Source: an uncultured Bacteroides sp.
Lineage (GTDB): Bacteria > Bacteroidota > Bacteroidia > Bacteroidales > Bacteroidaceae
Length of the DNA stretch: 64,000 nucleotides
Assembly: GCF_937912035.1 (NCBI RefSeq)
Contig: NZ_CALDPF010000033.1
Coordinates: 22,642 to 86,641, forward strand
Direction: 5' to 3'
Below are positions 51,493 through 60,104 of the stretch, piece by piece; within the stretch, counting starts at the first letter, position 1; each line of letters opens with the position of its first letter. Both the position numbers and the translations under genes were made by a program. The notes below the pieces were generated by a model, which saw only the letters and a list, made by a program, of their open reading frames with translations, was not told the origin of the DNA and searched no databases.

Positions 51493-54459
51493 ATGCAAAA
51501 CAAAGGATTTGTAAAAGTCTTTGCAGTACTTTTGACTCTTGCATGTGCCTTTTATCTTTCGTTCTCGTTCGTGACTCGTCATCACATGAAACTTGCAGAA
51601 CAGGATCCGAAGGGTGCGGCGCATTACCTTGATTCTATGCAGAATGAAAAGGTATGGTTGGGAGTTTACTCGCTGAAAGACTGCCGTGAGATGGAGATTG
51701 GTTTGGGTCTTGACCTTAAGGGTGGTATGAACGTCATTCTTGAAGTATCTGTTCCAGACGTAGTAAGAACACTTGCTGACAATAAGCCGGACGAGGCTTT
51801 CAACGCTGCTGTAGCAGAAGCTGCAAAACAGCAGATTACCAGTCAGGAAGATTTTATCACATTGTTCGTAAGAGAGTATAAAAAACAGGCTCCTGACGGC
51901 AAATTGGCTGAAATCTTCGCAACTCAGCAGTTGAAAGATAAGGTAAATACACGTAGCACTGACGCAGAGGTTGAAGCTGCTCTTCGTGAAGAAGTTAAGG
52001 CTGCTGTAGAGAACTCATATAACGTATTGCGTACTCGTATCGACCGTTTCGGTGTGGTTCAGCCTAATATCCAGACACTTGAAGGCAAGATGGGACGTAT
52101 CATGGTTGAGCTTCCTGGTATCAAGGAACCTGAACGTGTGAGAAAACTTCTCCAGGGTTCTGCAAATCTTGAGTTCTGGGAAACATACGAGGCTTCTGAA
52201 ATCGTGCCTATCCTTGCATCTGCTGACAGCCGTGCACGTGACATCCTTTATGTAGCTGAATCTGCTGATTCTGTAGAAGTTAAAGAGGAAGCTACAGCTG
52301 CTGTATCTGCTAAAGATAGCCTTACTGCTGCTTTGAAAGGCGAAAAAGCAGAAACTAAGGTCGATATGGAACAGTTGAAGAAAGAACATCCTTTGTTGTC
52401 AGTTCTTCAGTTGAACCAGAGTGGTGTTGGCTGTATCGTAGGTTATGCTGACTATAATGACACTATCCAGATTAATAAGGTACTGAACATGAAGGAAGTG
52501 AAGAACATCCTTCCTCGTGATCTGAAGCTTATGTGGGGTGTTAAGGCTACTGATATGGACAAGACTGGCCGTATCTTTGAGCTTTATGCTATCAAATCTA
52601 CTCAGCGTAACGGACGCGCTCCACTTGAAGGTGATGTTGTTACTGATGCACGTGATTCATACGACCAGTATAACAGACCATGTGTAACAATGTCAATGAA
52701 TACAGAGGGCTCTCGTCGTTGGGCTGTGTTGACTAAACAGAATACAGGACGCGAGATTGCTATCGTATTGGATGGATATGTATACAGTGCTCCACGTTCT
52801 AATGGTGAAATTGCAGGTGGTAATTCAGAAATCACTGGTAACTTCACTCCTGAGCAGACAAAAGACTTGGCTAACGTATTGAAAACAGGTAAGATGCCGG
52901 CTCCTGCCCGTATCGTACAGGAAGATATCGTAGGTCCTTCTCTTGGTCAGGAATCTATCAACCAGGGTATCATGTCATTCATCGTTGCCTTGATTGTTCT
53001 TATGGTTTACATGTGTGCAATGTACGGCTTCATCCCAGGTATGATTGCCAACCTTGCATTGTTCGTAAACTTCTTCTTCACACTTGGTATTCTTACTTCG
53101 TTCCACGCTGCGCTTACTATGTCAGGTATTGCCGGTATGGTATTGTCACTTGGTATGGCTGTGGATGCTAACGTGTTGATTTACGAACGTACTAAAGAAG
53201 AATTGAGAGCAGGTAAGACTACTAAGGCTGCTTTGGCTGATGGTTATTCTAACGCATTCTCTGCTATCTTCGACTCTAACTTGACATCTATTATCACTGG
53301 TATCATCTTGTTCTACTTCGGTACAGGTCCTATCCGTGGTTTTGCTACTACTTTGATTATCGGTATCCTCTGCTCGTTCTTTACAGCTGTATTCTTGACT
53401 CGCGTAGTTTATGAATACTTCATGAACAAGGATAAGTGGTTGAACTTGACTTTCACTACTAACCTTTCGAAGAATTTGATGAAGAACCCTGCTTATAACT
53501 TCATGGGTTCTGCCAAGAAGTCATTCACAGTGTTCGGTGCAATCATCGCAATCTGTGTGGTATCGTTCTTTGTTCGTGGTTTGGCTCAGAGTATCGACTT
53601 TACAGGTGGTCGTAACTTCGTGGTTCAGTTCGAAAAGCAAGTGGAACCGGAAACAGTTCGTGACCTCTTGAAGACTAAGATTACTGAAGATAACGTTCAG
53701 GCTATCGCTTTGGGTACAGATAAGAAGACTATCCGTATCACTACTAACTACCGTATCAATGAAGAATCGGCTACTATCGACTCTGAAGTAGAAGCATTTA
53801 TCTATGAATCATTGAAGGAAGGTAACTTGTTGGGTGAAGGTACTACTTTGGAAGTATTCATCGACCGTGATAACCGTACAGGTGGTTCTATCATCAGTTC
53901 ACAGAAGGTAGGTCCAAGTATCGCTGACGATATTACAAGATCAGCTATTTGGTCTGTATTGTTCGCTTTGATTGCAATTGGTGCTTACATCTTGTTGCGT
54001 TTCCGTAACATTGCGTTTAGCTTGGGTGCAACTGCATCATTGGTTGTGGAAGTAACTTTGATTATCGGTGCTTACTCATTGTGTCACACATGGGCTCCGT
54101 TCTCTTTGGAAATCGACCAAACATTCATCGGTGCTATCTTGACAGCTATCGGTTACTCTATCAACGATAAGGTGGTAGTATTCGACCGTATCCGTGAATT
54201 CCGCACTTTGTATCCGAAGCGTGACCGCTTCCAGTTGTTCAATGAATCGTTGAATACTACTTTGGCTCGTACTATCAATACTTCTGTAAGTACATTGGTT
54301 GTATTGTTGTGTATCTTTGTTCTTGGTGGTGACAGCATCCGTAGCTTCGCATTTGCGATGATTCTCGGTGTTGTAATCGGCACACTCGGTTCATTGTTCT
54401 TTGCTGCTCCAGTAGCTTATTTGACATTGGGTAGCAAGTTGCCTGAAGAAAATAAGTAA
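51493..54459 (+). CDS. secDF: Fused protein-export membrane protein SecDF
   Basis: This 988-residue protein joins SecD and SecF in one chain, as is usual in Bacteroidetes. It uses the proton gradient to help SecYEG complete protein export. The SecD half has one helix at about 7-27, a large periplasmic domain with LGLDLKGGMNV near 70 and RTRIDRFGVVQPNI near 180, then five helices with GMAVDANVLIYERTKEE. The SecF half begins near 670 with the DFTGGRNFVVQFEKQV motif and has five helices with YSINDKVVVFDRIRE. Codon bias is of the highly expressed type. A terminator follows by 12 bp. Confidence 0.97.
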   Translation: MQNKGFVKVFAVLLTLACAFYLSFSFVTRHHMKLAEQDPKGAAHYLDSMQNEKVWLGVYSLKDCREMEIGLGLDLKGGMNVILEVSVPDVVRTLADNKPDEAFNAAVAEAAKQQITSQEDFITLFVREYKKQAPDGKLAEIFATQQLKDKVNTRSTDAEVEAALREEVKAAVENSYNVLRTRIDRFGVVQPNIQTLEGKMGRIMVELPGIKEPERVRKLLQGSANLEFWETYEASEIVPILASADSRARDILYVAESADSVEVKEEATAAVSAKDSLTAALKGEKAETKVDMEQLKKEHPLLSVLQLNQSGVGCIVGYADYNDTIQINKVLNMKEVKNILPRDLKLMWGVKATDMDKTGRIFELYAIKSTQRNGRAPLEGDVVTDARDSYDQYNRPCVTMSMNTEGSRRWAVLTKQNTGREIAIVLDGYVYSAPRSNGEIAGGNSEITGNFTPEQTKDLANVLKTGKMPAPARIVQEDIVGPSLGQESINQGIMSFIVALIVLMVYMCAMYGFIPGMIANLALFVNFFFTLGILTSFHAALTMSGIAGMVLSLGMAVDANVLIYERTKEELRAGKTTKAALADGYSNAFSAIFDSNLTSIITGIILFYFGTGPIRGFATTLIIGILCSFFTAVFLTRVVYEYFMNKDKWLNLTFTTNLSKNLMKNPAYNFMGSAKKSFTVFGAIIAICVVSFFVRGLAQSIDFTGGRNFVVQFEKQVEPETVRDLLKTKITEDNVQAIALGTDKKTIRITTNYRINEESATIDSEVEAFIYESLKEGNLLGEGTTLEVFIDRDNRTGGSIISSQKVGPSIADDITRSAIWSVLFALIAIGAYILLRFRNIAFSLGATASLVVEVTLIIGAYSLCHTWAPFSLEIDQTFIGAILTAIGYSINDKVVVFDRIREFRTLYPKRDRFQLFNESLNTTLARTINTSVSTLVVLLCIFVLGGDSIRSFAFAMILGVVIGTLGSLFFAAPVAYLTLGSKLPEENK

Positions 54460-54470
54460 TTAAAATAAAA

Positions 54471-54506
54471 AAAGAGGGCTTCCAGTTGGGAAGCCCTCTT
54501 TTTTTT
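54471..54506 (+). terminator. Terminator of secDF
   Basis: AAAGAGGGCTTCC pairs with GGAAGCCCTCTTT around a short loop (AGTTG) and ends in a run of T. The -33 element of the next promoter lies in the loop. Confidence 0.92.
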
Positions 54507-54515
54507 GTATATTTG
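54486..54515 (+). promoter_or_regulatory. Promoter of tdh-kbl, overlapping the secDF terminator
   Basis: TTG at 54486-54488 and TATATTTG at 54508-54515 are separated by 19 bases. The TTG falls in the loop of the secDF terminator hairpin. The leader to the tdh start is about 44 bases. Confidence 0.6.
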
Positions 54516-54564
54516 TTCCTTGTATTGAAAGAAAGAAAAGTTTCAACGTATTAAATAACAGAAC

Positions 54565-55590
54565 ATGAAAGCTTTAGTAAAGAAAGAAGCCCAGAAGGGT
54601 ATTTGGATGGAAGAAGTTCCTGTTCCAAAAGTGGGTGTGAACGACGTTCTTATCAAGATTAAGAAGACTGCTATTTGTGGTACCGACTTGCACATCTACA
54701 AGTGGGACGAGTGGAGCCAGAAGACAATCAAGACTCCGATGACAATTGGTCATGAATATGTAGGTATTGTTGCCGAAGTAGGTCCGGGTGTCCGTAATAT
54801 CCAGGTAGGCGACCGTGTAACAGGTGAAGGTCACATCGCTTGTGGTCATTGCCGTAACTGCCGTCGTGGTTTGCAGCACATCTGTGAAAACAGTATTGGT
54901 GTCGGTGTAAATCGTGATGGTGCCTTCGCTGAATACCTCTGTATTCCAGAATCAAACGTGGTGAAGTTGGACGACCGTATCTCTGACGATATGGCTGCTA
55001 TCATGGACCCGTTCGGTAATGCAACTCATACTGCTCTTTCTTTCCCACTCTTGGGTGAAGACGTATTGATTACTGGTGCAGGTTTGATTGGTACGATGGC
55101 TACAGCTATCGCTCGTTTTGCAGGTGCAAAGAATGTAGTAGTAACCGACTTGAGCGACTATCGTTTGGATATCGCTAAGAAGATGGGTGCTACTGTAACT
55201 GTTAATGCGGCTAAGGGTGAAACAGTTGCCGGTGCTATGGAACAACTCGGTATGCGTGGTTTCGACGTAGGTTTGGAAATGTCTGGTTCTCCGATCGCTT
55301 TCCGTGACATGGTTGCTAACATGTACAATGGTTCAAAGATTGCTCAGTTAGGTATCTTGCCTCCGACAACTACTGTAGACTGGAGTGAAATTATTTTCAA
55401 GGCGTTGACTATCAAGGGTATCTATGGTCGTGAAATGTGGGAAACTTGGTACAAGATGCAGCAGATGTTGATTTCTGGTTTGGATTTGACACCGGTTATC
55501 ACTCACCACTTCCCGATTGCTGAATTCCAGAAAGGTTTCGATGTAATGGAATCAGGTCAGTGCGGTAAGGTTATCTTGGATTGGGAATAA
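54565..55590 (+). CDS. tdh: L-threonine 3-dehydrogenase
   Basis: The 341-residue zinc enzyme of the medium-chain dehydrogenase family oxidises L-threonine to 2-amino-3-ketobutyrate with NAD. The catalytic zinc Cys is at about 38 in AICGTDLHIYKWDEW, with the GHE motif following. The structural zinc site is CGHCRNCRRGLQHIC. The nucleotide-binding motif is TGAGLIGTMA near residue 172. The next gene, kbl, splits the product into glycine and acetyl-CoA, so the pair forms the threonine-to-glycine pathway. The length and the DEW segment support Tdh over other MDR alcohol dehydrogenases. Confidence 0.95.
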   Translation: MKALVKKEAQKGIWMEEVPVPKVGVNDVLIKIKKTAICGTDLHIYKWDEWSQKTIKTPMTIGHEYVGIVAEVGPGVRNIQVGDRVTGEGHIACGHCRNCRRGLQHICENSIGVGVNRDGAFAEYLCIPESNVVKLDDRISDDMAAIMDPFGNATHTALSFPLLGEDVLITGAGLIGTMATAIARFAGAKNVVVTDLSDYRLDIAKKMGATVTVNAAKGETVAGAMEQLGMRGFDVGLEMSGSPIAFRDMVANMYNGSKIAQLGILPPTTTVDWSEIIFKALTIKGIYGREMWETWYKMQQMLISGLDLTPVITHHFPIAEFQKGFDVMESGQCGKVILDWE

Positions 55591-55620
55591 TATTAATTAG
55601 AAAAAAAGATAAAAGAATAT

Positions 55621-56811
55621 ATGTACGGTAAAATGCAACAGTTCCTTGCGCAGGAACTCGAAAATATCAAGGCTGCTGGTTTGTACAAGAACGAACGTAT
55701 TATCACTACTCCTCAGAGTGCTGATATCAAGGTAAATGCCGGTCAGGGTGTATTGAACTTCTGTGCCAACAACTATTTGGGTTTGGCAGACAACAAGCGT
55801 TTGATTGAAGCAGCGAAGGCAGCTATGGATTCTCATGGTTATGGTATGTCTTCTGTACGTTTCATCTGCGGTACTCAGGACTTGCATAAGCAGCTCGAAG
55901 CAGCTATCTCTGATTACTTCAAGACTGAAGATACTATCCTTTATGCTGCTTGTTTCGATGCGAATGGTGGTGTATTCGAACCATTGTTCACTGAAGAAGA
56001 TGCTATCATCTCGGATGCATTGAACCACGCTTCAATCATTGATGGTGTACGTTTGTGTAAGGCTAAGCGTTATCGTTATGCCAATGCAGATATGGCTGAA
56101 TTGGAAAAGTGCTTGCAGGAAGCTCAGGCTCAACGTCATCGTATTATCGTTACTGACGGTGTATTCTCTATGGACGGTAACGTAGCTCCGATGGACAAGA
56201 TTTGTGACTTGGCTGAAAAGTACGATGCTTTGGTAATGGTTGACGAATCTCACTCTGCCGGTGTAGTAGGTGCAACAGGTCACGGTGTAGCTGAACAATA
56301 CGATGTATACGGTCGTGTAGATATCTTCACTGGTACATTGGGTAAGGCATTCGGTGGTGCAATGGGTGGTTTCACTACAGGTCGCAAGGAAATCATTGAT
56401 ATGCTCCGTCAGCGTTCACGTCCTTACTTGTTCTCTAACTCAGTAGCTCCGGCTATCGTAGGTGCAAGTATCGAAATGTTCAAGATCTTGAAGGAAAGCA
56501 ATGCTTTGCATGACAAGTTGATGCATAACGTGACTTACTTCCGTGAAAAGATGTTGGCTGCAGGCTTTGATATCAAGCCGACTCAGAGTGCTATCTGCGC
56601 TGTGATGTTGTACGATGCGAAGTTGTCTCAGGACTTTGCTGCCAAGATGCAGGAAGAAGGTATCTATGTAACAGGTTTCTATTATCCGGTAGTTCCGAAG
56701 GGACAGGCTCGTATTCGTGTACAGCTTTCTGCTGCTCACGAACAGGAACATTTGGATAAGGCAATTGCAGCCTTTATCAAGGTGGGTAAGGAATTGGGCG
56801 TTATTAAGTAA
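55621..56811 (+). CDS. kbl: Glycine C-acetyltransferase (2-amino-3-ketobutyrate CoA ligase)
   Basis: This 396-residue PLP enzyme belongs to the alpha-oxoamine synthase family. The PLP-binding Lys is at 242 in TGTLGKAFGG, with DESHSAG and the LNHASIIDG segment as further conserved blocks. The HGYGMSSVRFICGTQDLHKQLE region is typical for Kbl. It starts 30 bp after tdh, which gives the specific assignment over 8-amino-7-oxononanoate or 5-aminolevulinate synthases. Codon bias is strong. It is followed by a terminator at 56835. Confidence 0.95.
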   Translation: MYGKMQQFLAQELENIKAAGLYKNERIITTPQSADIKVNAGQGVLNFCANNYLGLADNKRLIEAAKAAMDSHGYGMSSVRFICGTQDLHKQLEAAISDYFKTEDTILYAACFDANGGVFEPLFTEEDAIISDALNHASIIDGVRLCKAKRYRYANADMAELEKCLQEAQAQRHRIIVTDGVFSMDGNVAPMDKICDLAEKYDALVMVDESHSAGVVGATGHGVAEQYDVYGRVDIFTGTLGKAFGGAMGGFTTGRKEIIDMLRQRSRPYLFSNSVAPAIVGASIEMFKILKESNALHDKLMHNVTYFREKMLAAGFDIKPTQSAICAVMLYDAKLSQDFAAKMQEEGIYVTGFYYPVVPKGQARIRVQLSAAHEQEHLDKAIAAFIKVGKELGVIK

Positions 56812-56834
56812 GAAAACCTACTTATATAATAAGG

Positions 56835-56863
56835 AAAGGGATGGTGAAAACCATCCCTTTTTT
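56835..56863 (+). terminator. Terminator of tdh-kbl
   Basis: AAAGGGATGGT pairs perfectly with ACCATCCCTTT over a GAAA loop and ends in T. It lies 23 bases after the kbl stop and just before the 3' end of the opposing tRNA. Confidence 0.93.
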
Positions 56864-56866
56864 ATG

Positions 56867-56938
56867 TACCCCCGAGGGGAATCGAACCCCTATCTAAAGT
56901 TTAGGAAACTTCTATTCTATCCGTTGAACTACAAGGGC
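56867..56938 (-). tRNA. tRNA-Arg (anticodon CCT)
   Basis: Read on the minus strand, 72 bases fold into a cloverleaf. The acceptor stem pairs GCCCTTG with CGGGGGT, with several G-T pairs, and the discriminator is A. The anticodon stem GAAGT/ACTTT encloses the loop TTCCTAA, giving anticodon CCT. The T-arm is AGGGG-TTCGATT-CCCCT. No CCA is encoded. A promoter lies just upstream on the same strand. Confidence 0.95.
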
Positions 56939-56957
56939 ATCCCAAAATAGGCGGACG

Positions 56958-56988
56958 CAAAGGTAATCTTTTTTATCGTTTCTGCCAA
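56958..56988 (-). promoter_or_regulatory. Promoter of tRNA-Arg
   Basis: On the minus strand TTG (complement of 56986-56988) is separated by 20 bases from TACCTTTG (complement of 56958-56965), a strong match to the Bacteroidetes consensus. It lies about 20 bases before the tRNA 5' end. Confidence 0.65.
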
Positions 56989-56994
56989 TAATAT

Positions 56995-57025
56995 TTTGTC
57001 GTTTCATGGAACTTTACTTAATTTG
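56995..57025 (+). promoter_or_regulatory. Probable promoter of korAB
   Basis: TTTG at 56995-56998 and TTAATTTG at 57018-57025 are separated by 19 bases. One base departs from the -7 consensus. The start codon is about 40 bases downstream. Confidence 0.45.
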
Positions 57026-57064
57026 TTGCAAATTGTAGAATAAATGTTTTAAAATAGAAATCAT

Positions 57065-58909
57065 ATGGCAGAAGAAATGATTGTCAAGGAATTAGACCAG
57101 GTAGTGGTACGATTCTCAGGCGACTCAGGTGATGGTATGCAGTTGGCCGGAAATCTCTTTTCGACTATCTCTGCTACAGTGGGGAATGACATTAGTACAT
57201 TCCCAGATTATCCGGCAGATATCCGTGCTCCGCAAGGTTCGTTGACTGGGGTATCCGGTTTTCAAGTACATATCGGTGCAGAAAAGGTGTTCACTCCAGG
57301 TGATGCATGTGATGTGTTGGTTGCAATGAATGCGGCAGCACTTAAGACTCAATATAAGTTTGCGAAATCTACAGCTTGTATTATTATTGATACAGACTGT
57401 TTCCAAAAGTCAGATTTGGAAAAGGCGGCTTTTAAGACTGACAATCCGATTGAAGAAATGGGTATCAAGAACGATGTGATTGCGGCTCCTATTTCTCAGA
57501 TGGTGAAGGACTGTTTGGCTGATTCGGGCATGGACAACAAGTCAATGCTGAAATGTCGTAACATGTTTGCACTCGGTTTGGTGTGCTGGTTGTTTAATCG
57601 CGACTTGACCATTGCCGAAAACTTCCTCCGCGAAAAGTTTGCAAAGAAGCCGGCCATTGCAGAAGCGAATATTAAGGTGATTCATGCTGGTTATGACTAT
57701 GGTCACAATACCCACTCTAGTGTGGCTCATACATACAGAATCGAAAGTAAAACTGTGAATCCGGGTAAGTACATGGATATTACTGGTAACAAGGCTACTG
57801 CCTACGGTTTCATTGCTGCTGCTGAAAAGGCTGGTTTGAAGCTTTATTTGGGTTCTTATCCGATTACTCCGGCTACCGATGTGCTTCACGAACTCTCTAA
57901 GCACAAGTCTTTAGGCGTGGTGACAGTTCAGTGTGAAGACGAAATCGCAGGATGTGCTTCGGCTGTCGGTGCTTCTTACGCAGGTGCTTTGGCGGTTACT
58001 TCTACTTCAGGTCCAGGTATCTGTTTGAAGTCGGAAGCCATGAACTTGGCAGTAATTATGGAGCTTCCGTTAGTGGTGCTCGATGTTCAGCGCGGTGGTC
58101 CAGCTACCGGTCTTCCTACCAAGAGTGAACAGACCGACTTGTTGCAAGTGTTGTTTGGTCGTAACGGAGAAAGCCCGATGCCAGTATTGGCAGCGACTTC
58201 ACCGACTGATTGTTTCGATGCTGCTTACGAAGCTTCAAAGATGGCGCTCGAGCACATGACTCCAGTTGTTCTCTTAACTGATGCATTCGTTGCTAATGGT
58301 TCAGCCGCTTGGAAACTACCAAAATTGGCAGATTATCCGGCTATCCAGCCTCCGTTCGTTCCAGCAGAGTTGAAGGGAACATGGACTCCATATCAGCGTA
58401 ACGAAGAGGGGGTACGTTATTGGGCTATCCCGGGAACAGAAGGTTTTACACACATTCTTGGCGGTTTGGAAAAGGATAATGCAACTGGTGCTATCTCAAC
58501 TAATCCAGAAAACCATCACTTGATGACTCAACTCCGTCAGCAGAAGATTGATAATATAAAGGTACCAGATGTAGTGGTAGAAGGTGACAAGGACGATGCT
58601 GAATTGCTCATCGTGGGCTTCGGTGGTACATACGGACATCTCCATGCAACCATGGACGAAATGCGTGCGGCTGGCAAGAAGGTGGCTTTGGCGCACTTCA
58701 AGTACATCAATCCGTTGCCAAAGAATACGGAAGAAGTATTGAAGAAGTATCCGAAGGTAGTGGTAGCCGAACAGAACATGGGTCAGTTTGCAGGTTACTT
58801 GCGTATGAAGATTGATGGTTTTGTACCATCTCAATATAATGAAGTAAAGGGTCAGCCATTCGTGGTTAATGAACTTGTGGCTGCATTCACCGAAATCTTG
58901 AACAAATAA
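57065..58909 (+). CDS. korA: 2-oxoglutarate:ferredoxin oxidoreductase, alpha subunit (gamma-alpha fusion)
   Basis: This 614-residue subunit works with a TPP-binding beta subunit to convert a 2-oxoacid and CoA to acyl-CoA with ferredoxin reduction. The N-terminal gamma-type domain begins VVRFSGDSGDGMQLAGNLF. The alpha domain starts near residue 240 with ATAYGFIAAAEKAGLKLYLGSYPITPATDVLHEL and QCEDEIAGCASAVGASYAG. A transketolase-C-like region ends the protein. The two-gene KorA/KorB form fits 2-oxoglutarate oxidation, although a related branched 2-oxoacid enzyme cannot be excluded. The partner gene is 12 bp downstream. Confidence 0.92.
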   Translation: MAEEMIVKELDQVVVRFSGDSGDGMQLAGNLFSTISATVGNDISTFPDYPADIRAPQGSLTGVSGFQVHIGAEKVFTPGDACDVLVAMNAAALKTQYKFAKSTACIIIDTDCFQKSDLEKAAFKTDNPIEEMGIKNDVIAAPISQMVKDCLADSGMDNKSMLKCRNMFALGLVCWLFNRDLTIAENFLREKFAKKPAIAEANIKVIHAGYDYGHNTHSSVAHTYRIESKTVNPGKYMDITGNKATAYGFIAAAEKAGLKLYLGSYPITPATDVLHELSKHKSLGVVTVQCEDEIAGCASAVGASYAGALAVTSTSGPGICLKSEAMNLAVIMELPLVVLDVQRGGPATGLPTKSEQTDLLQVLFGRNGESPMPVLAATSPTDCFDAAYEASKMALEHMTPVVLLTDAFVANGSAAWKLPKLADYPAIQPPFVPAELKGTWTPYQRNEEGVRYWAIPGTEGFTHILGGLEKDNATGAISTNPENHHLMTQLRQQKIDNIKVPDVVVEGDKDDAELLIVGFGGTYGHLHATMDEMRAAGKKVALAHFKYINPLPKNTEEVLKKYPKVVVAEQNMGQFAGYLRMKIDGFVPSQYNEVKGQPFVVNELVAAFTEILNK

Positions 58910-58921
58910 AAAAGAAAAGTT

Positions 58922-59926
58922 ATGTGCGAATTTACAGCAAAAGACTATAAGAAAGGACAACCTCGTTGGTGTCCGGGTTGCGGTGACCACTTCTTCTTGG
59001 CTTCACTGCACAAGGCGATGGCAGAAATCGGTGTGGCTCCATGGGATATTGCCGTTATTTCGGGTATCGGATGCTCCAGCCGTTTGCCTCACTATATGAA
59101 TACGTATGGCATGAACACCATCCATGGTCGTTCAGCTGCGATTGCTGCTGGATGTAAAGTGGCCAATCCGAATTTGACCGTATGGCAGGTGTCGGGCGAT
59201 GGCGATGGTCTCGCTATCGGTGGTAATCACTTCATTCATGCCAACCGTCGTAACATCAACTTGAACATGATTCTGTTGAACAACCGTATCTATGGTTTGA
59301 CCAAGGGACAGTACTCACCGACTTCTCCACGTGGTTTTGTCAGCAAGTCGTCTCCTTACGGTACAGTGGAAGATCCGTTCTGTCCGGCTGAATTGTGCTT
59401 CGGTGCTCGTGGCCATTTCTTTGCCCGTTCCGTAGCGACTGATGCTGCCGGTACAGTCGATATATTGAAAGCTGCTTATAACCATAAGGGTGCTTCGGTT
59501 TGCGAAATCCTTCAGAACTGTGTGATTTTCAATCATGGAACTCACGAATCGGTATATACCAAGGAAGGCCGTGCCAAGAACGCTATCTATTTGGAACATG
59601 GCAAGCCAATGCTCTTCGGTGAAAACAAGGAGCTCGGCTTGATGCAGGAAGGTTTCGGTTTGAAGGTGGTAAAATTAGGTGAAAACGGTATTACTGAAAA
59701 GGATATCCTGGTTCATGATGCACACTGCGAAGACAATACCCTTCAGTTGAAGTTGGCTTTAATGCAAGGTCCTGATTTTCCGATTGCGCTCGGTGTGATT
59801 CGTGATGTGGAAGCTCCAACTTACGATGATGCAGTATATGCACAAATAGAAGAAGTGTCGGAAAAGAAGAAATACCACAACTTTGATGAATTGTTGTTGA
59901 CCAACGATACTTGGGAAGTGAAATAA
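58922..59926 (+). CDS. korB: 2-oxoglutarate:ferredoxin oxidoreductase, beta subunit
   Basis: The 334-residue subunit binds thiamine diphosphate and an iron-sulfur cluster. RWCPGCGDHF near residue 18 and ISGIGCSSRLPHY near 47 carry cluster-binding Cys residues. The TPP motif is GDGDGLAIGGNHFIHANRRNINLNMILLNN, followed by IYGLTKGQYSPTS. It begins 12 bp after korA and is followed by a terminator, so the two form a unit. In Bacteroides this enzyme can supply 2-oxoglutarate or succinyl-CoA in either direction. Confidence 0.94.
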   Translation: MCEFTAKDYKKGQPRWCPGCGDHFFLASLHKAMAEIGVAPWDIAVISGIGCSSRLPHYMNTYGMNTIHGRSAAIAAGCKVANPNLTVWQVSGDGDGLAIGGNHFIHANRRNINLNMILLNNRIYGLTKGQYSPTSPRGFVSKSSPYGTVEDPFCPAELCFGARGHFFARSVATDAAGTVDILKAAYNHKGASVCEILQNCVIFNHGTHESVYTKEGRAKNAIYLEHGKPMLFGENKELGLMQEGFGLKVVKLGENGITEKDILVHDAHCEDNTLQLKLALMQGPDFPIALGVIRDVEAPTYDDAVYAQIEEVSEKKKYHNFDELLLTNDTWEVK

Positions 59927-59951
59927 GCCTCGTAGAGAGTATCTCAATATG

Positions 59952-59989
59952 GGCCGCCATCTTTTTTAAAAAGACGGCGGTCTTTTTTT
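59952..59989 (+). terminator. Terminator of korAB
   Basis: GGCCGCCATCTTTTT pairs with AAAAAGACGGCGGTC (one G-T and one mismatch) and ends in a T run, 25 bases after the korB stop. Confidence 0.85.
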
Positions 59990-60040
59990 AAAACATAATG
60001 GTCTTTTTAAAAAACATCGTCGTATATTTCTAAATTTAAT

Positions 60041-60070
60041 TTGTCCGTAATTTTCTTTTGCCTATTTTTG
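60041..60070 (+). promoter_or_regulatory. Promoter of the S9 peptidase gene
   Basis: TTG at 60041-60043 and TATTTTTG at 60063-60070 have a 19-base spacer. The start codon is 35 bases downstream. Confidence 0.6.
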
Positions 60071-60104
60071 TCGATAATTGTGACTAATTAGAATAACAAA
60101 TAAG

